Assembly: GCA_017857855.1 (NCBI GenBank)
Contig: JAFMCI010000017.1
Location: 1-38,135, forward strand
DNA: 38,135 bases
From: Bacteroidia bacterium
Lineage (GTDB): Bacteria; Bacteroidota; Bacteroidia; NS11-12g; UBA9320
Reading direction: 5' to 3'
Shown here: positions 32,128-38,135 of the stretch, in pieces
Numbering within the stretch: the first letter of the stretch is position 1
Layout of the letters: every line of letters begins with the position of its first letter
The notes under the pieces: generated by a model
The model's input: only the letters and a program-made list of their open reading frames with translations
What the model was told of the DNA's origin: nothing
The model's database searches: none
Program-made: the position numbers and the translations under genes

Positions 32128-33198
32128 ATGAATTTGGCAAAAGAAATATCATTTTTACTGTATAAACACAATTGTGTTATACTGCCAGGATTCGGTGCGT
32201 TCTTGATTAATGAAAAACAGGCAGAACGAAGCGCAGTTGCTCAATATGCGATGCCTAAACAGGAAGTAATTAACTTTAATAGACAAATAATCAATAATGA
32301 CGGCTTAGTTGCTAATCACTTAAGCTTACGTTTACAATGTTCCTATGAAGACGGACTTAAAGCAGTCGAAAGTTACATTTCCGAACTGTGGGTTGAGCTT
32401 GAAAATAAACGAAATGTAGAAATAGCTGAAGTAGGTACTTTCTATTATACACAAGAGTCTAAACTCGTATTTGTTCCGCATTATCTCGTTAATTTTAGCC
32501 GTGAATCTTTTGGACTACCTAAATTACGACTGAAAGAACTAGTAGCCGAGCCTAAAACCGGAATTAAGGTTATCCCTGAAAAGCCTTTAATCGTAGAAGA
32601 AGTTAAAATTGCCTCAAAGCCTACAGCAGAAGTTTCAGAAGAATCTAGAAAAAAAGACCCTACACTTGCAAGATCTAGAAGGCTAGCCAGACAAGAATCT
32701 GTAGAGGTTAAAAAACGGGCTAAACAAAATAAAGTACAACCACAACGCTCTAAAAAATCGTCCAGCCTTACTATAATCAATAGTCTTGGATCTTTATTTT
32801 TAATTGGAATTATTGCTGCTTTACTCAATTTTGAAATGAAACTCGCTTCGAATGCTGAATTAGATAGCCAAGTTGCTTCATTATTGGAAACACCTTATTT
32901 ATCATCAGATTCTTTCGAAACTAAAAACCTAAATGTTTCAACAGAAGAAAATGTTACTGCTATTATACCCATTGAAAACAATACCTACGGTATATACGCT
33001 CAAGTAGAATCTATTCAAACCGCTGAACAACTCAAAAGCCAATTAGATGAGATGTATAACGATGTGGCACTTAAAACGAATGAAGATGGCACCTCGAATG
33101 TATTTGTGATTTCTTTTGACAGTGAAGAACTGGCCAATGAATACAAATCACTTCTACAAAATAAAATGAACCATAAACTAGTTATAGAACAAAAATAA
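32128..33198 (+). CDS. HU-CCDC81 and SPOR domain inner membrane protein
   Basis: A 356-residue protein. Residues about 1-135 carry HU/IHF-like CCDC81 domains (the family start MNLAKEISFLLYKHNCVILPGFGAF and a second HU-like unit around EIAEVGTFYYTQESKLVFVP). A basic linker with RSRRLARQ and KKRAKQNK runs to about 212. One membrane helix lies at about 213-234. A SPOR domain fills about 286-356 (YGIYAQVESIQTAEQLKSQL). SPOR domains bind septal denuded peptidoglycan. Computational work on HU-CCDC81 proteins proposed a role in chromosome partitioning. The layout fits a tether from the cytoplasm or nucleoid to peptidoglycan. The ATG at 32128 is preferred over a TTG nine bases upstream. Confidence 0.88.
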   Translation: MNLAKEISFLLYKHNCVILPGFGAFLINEKQAERSAVAQYAMPKQEVINFNRQIINNDGLVANHLSLRLQCSYEDGLKAVESYISELWVELENKRNVEIAEVGTFYYTQESKLVFVPHYLVNFSRESFGLPKLRLKELVAEPKTGIKVIPEKPLIVEEVKIASKPTAEVSEESRKKDPTLARSRRLARQESVEVKKRAKQNKVQPQRSKKSSSLTIINSLGSLFLIGIIAALLNFEMKLASNAELDSQVASLLETPYLSSDSFETKNLNVSTEENVTAIIPIENNTYGIYAQVESIQTAEQLKSQLDEMYNDVALKTNEDGTSNVFVISFDSEELANEYKSLLQNKMNHKLVIEQK

Positions 33199-33199
33199 A

Positions 33200-33898
33200 A
33201 TGAGCATACTATTACAAATAGTGCAAGGTGGAGCCGCAGTTGCAGAAACCGTAGCTGAAACTACTACTGAAGGTGGAGGAATGGACATATTTAGTTTAAT
33301 ATGGAAAGGTGGAATCGTAATGATACCTATTGGCATTTTGGGTGTTATAGCCGTTTACCTTAGCATTGAGCGCTATCTTACCATCAAAAAAGCCAGTGTG
33401 CTCGATTCTCAATTTATGGGAAATATAAAATCTATGGTGACCGAAGGTGACTTAAAGGGCGCTCAACGTTTGTGTGTTACCAACGGAACTCCAATTGGTC
33501 TTATGATAGACAAAGGTCTATCTAGAATAGGTAAGCCATTGAAAGATATTAGCGTAGCCGTAGAAAATGTAGGTAAACTAGAAGTGTATAAATTAGAAAA
33601 AGGAATGGCGCTTCTGGCAACCATTTCTGGAGCAGCTCCAATGCTTGGTTTCTTGGGTACTGTTACGGGTATGATTCGTACCTTTAACCAAATGCAAGAT
33701 GCAGGTCAACAAATTACTGCTGATTTACTAAGTGGTGGTATTGGTGAAGCCATGATGACCACTGTTGCCGGACTTGTAGTAGGTATTTTTGCTTACATCG
33801 CTTACAACTTACTAAGTAGTTTTATTAATAAAGTAGTATATATAATGGAAGCTACCACGGTAGAATTCCTAGATATTATGCACGAGCCAGGAAAATAA
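33200..33898 (+). CDS. exbB: MotA/TolQ/ExbB proton channel family protein
   Basis: A 232-residue inner membrane protein with three helices: about 36-57, 132-154 and 171-195. The TolQ/ExbB signature SGAAPMLGFLGTVTGMIRTF is complete, followed by GGIGEAMMTTVAGLVVGI. With ExbD it forms the proton-driven motor that energises TonB or Tol-type partners. An N-terminal extension before the first helix (AVAETVAETTTEGGG) is acidic and threonine-rich. It starts two bases after the HU/SPOR stop. Confidence 0.95.
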   Translation: MSILLQIVQGGAAVAETVAETTTEGGGMDIFSLIWKGGIVMIPIGILGVIAVYLSIERYLTIKKASVLDSQFMGNIKSMVTEGDLKGAQRLCVTNGTPIGLMIDKGLSRIGKPLKDISVAVENVGKLEVYKLEKGMALLATISGAAPMLGFLGTVTGMIRTFNQMQDAGQQITADLLSGGIGEAMMTTVAGLVVGIFAYIAYNLLSSFINKVVYIMEATTVEFLDIMHEPGK

Positions 33899-33900
33899 CG

Positions 33901-34299
33901 ATGGATTTAAGAAGAAATAGTAAAATCAATACCGATTTCAATGCGTCAAGTATGACGGACATTGTATTCTTATTATTGATTTTTTTCATCATTATTAGTT
34001 CCGTTGTTAAAGAGCCCGCACTTAAATTAGTATTGCCTAAAGGTGTTAATAAAGTAAATCCAATCAATAAAGTAATAGTGGTTTCTATTGATGAAAACTT
34101 GGTTTATGCGATTGACGATAAGAAAATAACAATCGATCAACTGCCGGGTGAACTTGCTGCTGTATTGGCCAGTAATGCGGATGCAACGGTAAGTATACGT
34201 GGAGATAAGAATATACGCTACGACGACGTTATGAATGTAGTGATGATTGCAGACCAAGCAGGTGCCAAGGTTGTACTTGCATTGGACAAAGTAGATTAA
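33901..34299 (+). CDS. exbD: ExbD/TolR family protein
   Basis: A 132-residue inner membrane protein with one helix at about 18-37 and a periplasmic domain. The proton-carrying aspartate is D20 (SMTDIVFLLLIFFI), the hallmark of ExbD and TolR. The remainder (ALKLVLPKGVNKVN, then VSIRGDKNIRYDDVMNVV) is the family fold. It is the partner of the upstream exbB, two bases away. A single ExbD is present; some Bacteroidetes loci carry two. Confidence 0.94.
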   Translation: MDLRRNSKINTDFNASSMTDIVFLLLIFFIIISSVVKEPALKLVLPKGVNKVNPINKVIVVSIDENLVYAIDDKKITIDQLPGELAAVLASNADATVSIRGDKNIRYDDVMNVVMIADQAGAKVVLALDKVD

Positions 34300-34316
34300 C
34301 ACCAACGGATTTAAGT

Positions 34317-35144
34317 ATGATAGATTTTAATAGAACAGAAGATAAGCAAGCGATGGTAGGCACAACTGTGTTTTACATTATTCTTGTTTTATTGCTTTTT
34401 ATTTTAAGTAAGTCATGCACCACTGCGGAAGCAAAAGACGAAGAAGCCGGCGGAGTTGCTATTAGTTTGGGTGAACCAGATCAAGGTGGACCTGATAACA
34501 GTTCTGCGCAAGAAGAAAGTACTCCCCCACCCAGCGTTCCCGAATACACCCCACAAAGCCAGCTCACCAGTGACGATGCCGAAGCTCCTGTGGTTCAAAA
34601 AACAAAACCTGCTCCTAAAGTAAAGCCTAAAACAACTCCCACTGAGCAAACTCCCAAAACAGAACCTACTAAACCAGCGGAACCCGCACCTACCAAAAGT
34701 GCTCCCAAAATAAATATAGGAAAAGATAAATCTGGTAAAGGCGCTGGCGACGATACCCGAAGCGGGGGATACAAAGGCAGCCCAGACGGTACACCAGATG
34801 GCGACCCAAATGGTAATGGTGGAAAAGGTAAATTAGGAACAGGAACTGGTAGCGGACCTACAAGCGGACCCGTTGTGGGATTAATTGGTGGTTTTGATGC
34901 CAAAATAAACCCTCCATCAGGCGGTGTACAAGATAATGGAGTAGTAAGATTATACGTGTGTGTGAATGAAAACGGAACAGTTACTACCGTAAAACATGAT
35001 CCTTTGCGTGGCGCCCCTGGCACTACCACCAATTCAGGATTAATCAACAAAGCTATAAGTTCCATCAAACAATCTTCTTTTAAGAACGTTAGTGGTTCTG
35101 ACGGAGGTTGTGGTCACTTTACGTATACTTTCAAAGTAAATTAG
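34317..35144 (+). CDS. TonB-like energy transducer with glycine-rich linker
   Basis: A 275-residue protein with one N-terminal helix (about 14-32), then a Pro/Lys/Thr-rich spacer (about 68-135, with KPAPKVKPKTTPTEQTPKTE), a Gly-rich stretch (about 138-185, with GGYKGSPDGTPDGDPNGNGG) and a small C-terminal domain (GVVRLYVCVNENGTVTTVKH to FTYTFKVN). This order is that of TonB-type transducers spanning the periplasm. The C-terminal domain is short and has two cysteines (YVCVN and GGCGHF), which may form a disulfide; it lacks a clear canonical TonB block. It lies 17 bases after exbD and nine before folC. Confidence 0.82.
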   Translation: MIDFNRTEDKQAMVGTTVFYIILVLLLFILSKSCTTAEAKDEEAGGVAISLGEPDQGGPDNSSAQEESTPPPSVPEYTPQSQLTSDDAEAPVVQKTKPAPKVKPKTTPTEQTPKTEPTKPAEPAPTKSAPKINIGKDKSGKGAGDDTRSGGYKGSPDGTPDGDPNGNGGKGKLGTGTGSGPTSGPVVGLIGGFDAKINPPSGGVQDNGVVRLYVCVNENGTVTTVKHDPLRGAPGTTTNSGLINKAISSIKQSSFKNVSGSDGGCGHFTYTFKVN

Positions 35145-35152
35145 TCAACAGC

Positions 35153-36403
35153 TTGACCTACGAGCAAACCTTAGCCTATCTCTTTGCCAAATTACCTATG
35201 TACCAACGCATAGGAGCCGTTGCCTACAAAAAAGATCTAACCAATACGCTTGCCCTTTGCGCTGCCTTGGGTAATCCTCAAAATTCTTTTAAAGCAGTAC
35301 ATGTAGCCGGCACCAACGGGAAAGGGTCGACATCTCATATCCTATCGTCTATGTATCAAAACAATGGCTATAAAGTAGGATTGTACACTTCGCCCCATTT
35401 GGTAGATTTTAGAGAACGCATCAAGATCAACGGAGAATTGTGCTCCAAAGAATTTGTAATCCAATTTACAGCGACCATTGCACCACTCATCGAACAACTA
35501 AAACCTTCTTTTTTTGAAATTACGGTTGCTATGGCTTTCAGCTATTTTGCGGAACAAAAGGTGGACATTGCCATCATTGAAACGGGCTTAGGTGGACGTT
35601 TAGACAGTACCAACATCATTCTCCCGCTTGCAAGTGTTATTACCTCCATAGGTTATGATCATAAAGATATGTTGGGGGATACGCTCGAACTTATTGCCGG
35701 CGAAAAAGCAGGGATTATAAAACCAAACGTTCCGGTGGTTACGGGAAATATATCGGAACGTCCGTTACAGGTTATTTTAGCGAAAGCGAAAGAACAGGAA
35801 GCACAACACTTCACGTATCAAACACATTCATTTATTTCTGACTTAAAAGGAAAGCATCAATCGTGGAATATCGGATGTGCGTTGCAAGTAGAAGCCATTT
35901 TACAAGCTCAATTTCCTACCCAAGCAGCAAAAACGGCGTATGCACTGGAACATGTGTGCAGCATTTCTAACTTTGAAGGAAGATGGCAAAAGTTGCATGA
36001 TTCGCCCTTGGTCATTTGCGATGTGGCCCACAACGAAGAAGGAATTGGGTTAATAGCCGATGAAATTCGAAATTTAGGTCTACATGTTTATTTTATATTG
36101 GGCTTTGTATCTGATAAAGAGCTTAATAAAATCGTACCTCTACTCCCACCCGCGCAGTCTATTCACTTGGTAAAACCCCAGGTTATACGAGGTATGGAAA
36201 CTGATGTTGCCGCCGAGGCCTTTACTTCTTTTGGTATTTTGACCTCGCAACATGCAACTCTTTTAGACGCAATAAACGATAGTTTACGACAAATTTCAGA
36301 CTCCGACCATGCCGACTCTTCCCTCCTTTTCATTGGCGGAAGTAATTTTGTGGTGGCCGATTTATTACAACTTAAAGCTGAACATAAACTCCCTTGGACA
36401 TAA
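35153..36403 (+). CDS. folC: bifunctional folylpolyglutamate/dihydrofolate synthase
   Basis: A 416-residue ATP-dependent ligase that makes dihydrofolate and adds glutamates to folates. The ATP motif is VHVAGTNGKGSTSH, followed by the folate loop YTSPHLVDFRERI and TGLGGRLDSTN, then SIGYDHKDMLGDT. The C-terminal domain has CDVAHNEEGI and YFILGFVSDK. The TTG at 35153, eight bases after the TonB-like stop, gives the usual start (TYEQTLAYLFAKLPMYQRIG). A longer frame from 35108 would overlap the TonB-like gene. It may be cotranscribed with the motor genes but has no obvious link with them. Confidence 0.96.
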   Translation: MTYEQTLAYLFAKLPMYQRIGAVAYKKDLTNTLALCAALGNPQNSFKAVHVAGTNGKGSTSHILSSMYQNNGYKVGLYTSPHLVDFRERIKINGELCSKEFVIQFTATIAPLIEQLKPSFFEITVAMAFSYFAEQKVDIAIIETGLGGRLDSTNIILPLASVITSIGYDHKDMLGDTLELIAGEKAGIIKPNVPVVTGNISERPLQVILAKAKEQEAQHFTYQTHSFISDLKGKHQSWNIGCALQVEAILQAQFPTQAAKTAYALEHVCSISNFEGRWQKLHDSPLVICDVAHNEEGIGLIADEIRNLGLHVYFILGFVSDKELNKIVPLLPPAQSIHLVKPQVIRGMETDVAAEAFTSFGILTSQHATLLDAINDSLRQISDSDHADSSLLFIGGSNFVVADLLQLKAEHKLPWT

Positions 36404-36876
36404 TTGAAATATATACCGACGGTAGCTCACTCGGTAATCCTGGTCCAGGTGGTTACGGTATCGTGCTTAAGTATAAAGGATTACGTAAAACAGCCAGCGA
36501 GGGTTTTTCCAAAACGACCAATAACCGTATGGAGCTTATGGCCGTTATCCAAGCACTGCATTTATTAAACGACGCCGCCAACGACAAAGAAATACATATA
36601 TACTCCGACTCCAAATACGTAATAGATGCCGTACAGAAAAAGTGGGTTTTTGGTTGGGAGAAAAAAGGATTCAAAGAAAAAGCAAATCCTGATCTCTGGC
36701 GTCAATTTTTAGCAATATACCCCAAATATAACGTTCATTTTCACTGGGTGAAAGGCCATAGTGGTGTTCCCGAAAATGAAATTTGTGACCAATTGGCAAA
36801 AGCCGCCGCTGAAGGCAAAAACTTAAAAGCCGATGTGGGTTATGGCGTAAGAGCAAATGATACAAGTTTGTTCTAA
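36394..36876 (+). CDS. rnhA: ribonuclease HI
   Basis: A 160-residue ribonuclease that cleaves RNA in RNA-DNA hybrids. The catalytic set is complete: D9 (YTDGSSLGNPGPGGYG), E47 (RMELMAV), D72 (YSDSKYVIDA) and D132 (ICDQLAKAA), with H122 in VKGHSGVPENE. The start is TTG at 36394, overlapping the folC stop by ten bases; no ATG is available before the first strand. It is the last gene of the plus-strand run and converges on proline dehydrogenase. Confidence 0.96.
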   Translation: MDIIEIYTDGSSLGNPGPGGYGIVLKYKGLRKTASEGFSKTTNNRMELMAVIQALHLLNDAANDKEIHIYSDSKYVIDAVQKKWVFGWEKKGFKEKANPDLWRQFLAIYPKYNVHFHWVKGHSGVPENEICDQLAKAAAEGKNLKADVGYGVRANDTSLF

Positions 36877-36915
36877 CTCAACGCTAAACCAATATCAAAA
36901 AGGGTGAAACCAGAT

Positions 36916-38085
36916 TTAGGCTAGTTTTCTGCGTTTTATTTCGGTAATAATCAGTGAGAGTTCTCTCCCGGCTTGTCCTTTTACACTGCTATTTTCTTGT
37001 GCACGACGACTTAAATAAGGCAATACTTCTTTTACCGGGCCATAGGGCAAATACTTCGCTACATTATAGCCTGCGTGTGCCAAGTTAAAACTGATGTGAT
37101 CACTCATGCCATAAAGCTGCGCAAACCAAAATCGATCATCTTTTTTATCCAACTGAGCATCTGCTATAAGTTGTGCAAGCAAATAGGAACTTGCTTCATT
37201 ATGGGTACCTGCCATCACACTCACTACATCTCTATTTTCAAAACACAACCGGAGTGCCTCGTCGTAATCGCTATCTGTATTTTCTTTTGACACTTGTATT
37301 GGACTCACATAGCCTTTTTCGGCAGCTCTCAATCGTTCTTTTTCCATATAAGCGCCACGTACCAATTTAAACCCTATTTTATAATCACTTGCGCGTGCAG
37401 CCGCGATTTGCCGCTGTATTTCGGCTATTCTTCCCGTGCGATACAGCTGAATGGTGTTATAAACAATCACCTGCTCATGATTGAATTCGCGCATATTGGC
37501 AACCACTAATTCGTCAATGGCTTGTTGTATCCAGGTCTCTTCTGCATCTATCAAAATTTTGACTTTATGGTGTGCAGCGAGTGCACAAAGTTGATTCACT
37601 CTAGTAGACAATTCGGCTAAGTCCTCCGTTTGCTTTGCAGTTAAGCTGCTACCTTCAGAAGCCGCTACTAACGCATTAAACGAACCAATTCCCGTACATT
37701 TAAACACGGCAAATGGATATGCAGGTTGATGCGCTGCTTCCAAAATTACTTTTTTGAGCTCTTCAAATGCAGCTATATACGCATGGTTGTCGGCCTCGCC
37801 TTCTACGCTGTAATCTAAGATTGCCCCTATCCCATTGGCATGTAATTCAATGGCAGATTTTGCACTTTCGGTTATCGTCTCTCCTCCACAAAACTGATGA
37901 AATATGGTCTTTTTGATCAATCCATTGATAGGTAGACCTATGGATAACGCGAAATTGGCCAGTTTAGGTCCGTTGTTGACCAACCACGGATAAGAAAAGG
38001 TTTGAAACAAGCGATAAGCTTTTTGCAAGTCGAAGTTTGACTTATGCGCAAATGCACGTTGGGTATCGTCAAAAGATAGCTTCAT
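36916..38085 (-). CDS. proline dehydrogenase
   Basis: A 389-residue single-domain, FAD-dependent proline dehydrogenase that oxidises proline to pyrroline-5-carboxylate. Family marks of the TIM barrel are KILIDAEETWIQQAID, FKLVRGAYMEKERLRA and the substrate-binding end YLPYGPVKEVLPYLSRRAQEN (RRxxEN motif). It is not fused to the P5C dehydrogenase as in PutA, so that enzyme is encoded elsewhere. Electrons pass to the quinone pool, so the protein is peripheral to the membrane. An exact promoter-like box lies ten bases before the ATG. It converges on rnhA with a 39-base gap and no convincing terminator. Confidence 0.95.
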   Translation of the reverse strand: MKLSFDDTQRAFAHKSNFDLQKAYRLFQTFSYPWLVNNGPKLANFALSIGLPINGLIKKTIFHQFCGGETITESAKSAIELHANGIGAILDYSVEGEADNHAYIAAFEELKKVILEAAHQPAYPFAVFKCTGIGSFNALVAASEGSSLTAKQTEDLAELSTRVNQLCALAAHHKVKILIDAEETWIQQAIDELVVANMREFNHEQVIVYNTIQLYRTGRIAEIQRQIAAARASDYKIGFKLVRGAYMEKERLRAAEKGYVSPIQVSKENTDSDYDEALRLCFENRDVVSVMAGTHNEASSYLLAQLIADAQLDKKDDRFWFAQLYGMSDHISFNLAHAGYNVAKYLPYGPVKEVLPYLSRRAQENSSVKGQAGRELSLIITEIKRRKLA

Positions 38086-38095
38086 TTAGTGATGG

Positions 38096-38103
38096 CAAAT
38101 TTA
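38096..38103 (-). promoter_or_regulatory. candidate -7 box (TAAATTTG) for proline dehydrogenase
   Basis: An exact TAnnTTTG match on the minus strand, ten bases before the ATG. It is the same octamer as before ffh. The predicted mRNA leader would be about five bases. Confidence 0.45.
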
Positions 38104-38135
38104 TACAGATTTATGGAGTAAAGGAGGGGAAAGTT

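Noticed and set aside
32481-32828. 115-codon minus-strand frame
   Set aside because: It is antisense to the linker of the HU/SPOR gene, whose domains are clear.
34595-35068. 157-codon minus-strand frame rich in proline, glycine and leucine
   Set aside because: It is the antisense image of the Pro- and Gly-rich linker of the TonB-like gene, which keeps reverse frames open.
34317-35144. Gly/Asp and Pro/Lys repeats as a possible DNA repeat array or collagen-like gene
   Set aside because: The repeats are irregular at the DNA level and fit the periplasm-spanning spacer of a TonB-like protein next to exbB and exbD.
35108-35152. Longer FolC starting inside the TonB-like gene
   Set aside because: The extra residues do not match the family start, while the TTG at 35153 gives the usual N-terminus.
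1-38135. CRISPR arrays, tRNA or rRNA genes, insertion sequences, prophage or defence genes
   Set aside because: None could be supported on reading both strands. The window is dominated by conserved chromosomal genes.

Overview
The window looks like chromosome from a Bacteroidetes bacterium of the order Flavobacteriales, probably near the Cryomorphaceae/Schleiferiaceae. The evidence is AT-rich DNA, almost no Shine-Dalgarno sites, -7 promoter boxes of the Bacteroidetes type (TAnnTTTG and a TAnnTTCG variant), the long (312-residue) NusB, lineage families such as the PUR-like DUF3276, DUF4199, a HU-CCDC81/SPOR protein and a plug-less TonB-receptor-like barrel, and the Bacteroidetes layout of the cytochrome c oxidase cluster. 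The placement is inferred from protein features, not from a database search. No tRNA, rRNA, CRISPR array, insertion sequence or phage gene was seen. Only one stretch without a gene exceeds 300 bases (18814-19135).

Region 1-11314 is mostly on the minus strand. It holds a partial secreted protein, a thiolase, an envelope protein with a beta-barrel-like domain and an N-terminal membrane anchor, then the ffh-pdxH pair (signal recognition particle and vitamin B6). A single plus-strand TPR lipoprotein (5250-5954) converges on a compact seven-gene minus-strand operon (9457 to 5960): PUR-like protein, DUF4199 membrane protein, SRPBCC protein, PlsC-type acyltransferase, GatC, LolD/MacB-type ATPase and PduO-type cobalamin adenosyltransferase. 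A lone ABC exporter half (9527-11314) is divergent from leucine dehydrogenase.

Region 11395-18813 is plus-strand: leucine dehydrogenase, a GT-C-like membrane protein, nusB, then DUF1573 lipoprotein-yajC-coaE-phosphoribosyltransferase, then dapD and a GT4 glycosyltransferase. The following 322-base gap carries a promoter-like box, a stem-loop and a strong palindromic terminator. These look like a small RNA gene or a leader/attenuator in front of the respiratory genes.

Region 19136-29213 is a terminal oxidase cluster: coxB (fused to an N-terminal cytochrome c and carrying an extra about 100-residue insertion in the CuA domain), coxA, a terminator, then ctaA, ctaB, two subunit III genes, subunit IV, SCO, DUF420/CtaM, an FkbM methyltransferase, a small CPMC protein and a DUF983 zinc-ribbon membrane protein. 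Structural subunits, heme A synthesis and copper delivery are thus packed together.

Region 29266-38135 has recA (minus), then a plus-strand run of barrel, HU-CCDC81/SPOR protein, ExbB, ExbD, TonB-like protein, folC and rnhA, and finally a convergent proline dehydrogenase. The barrel/HU-SPOR/ExbBD/TonB block reaches from cytoplasm to outer membrane and is one of the two most interesting candidates for a poorly described system here. The other is the RNA-like element before coxB.
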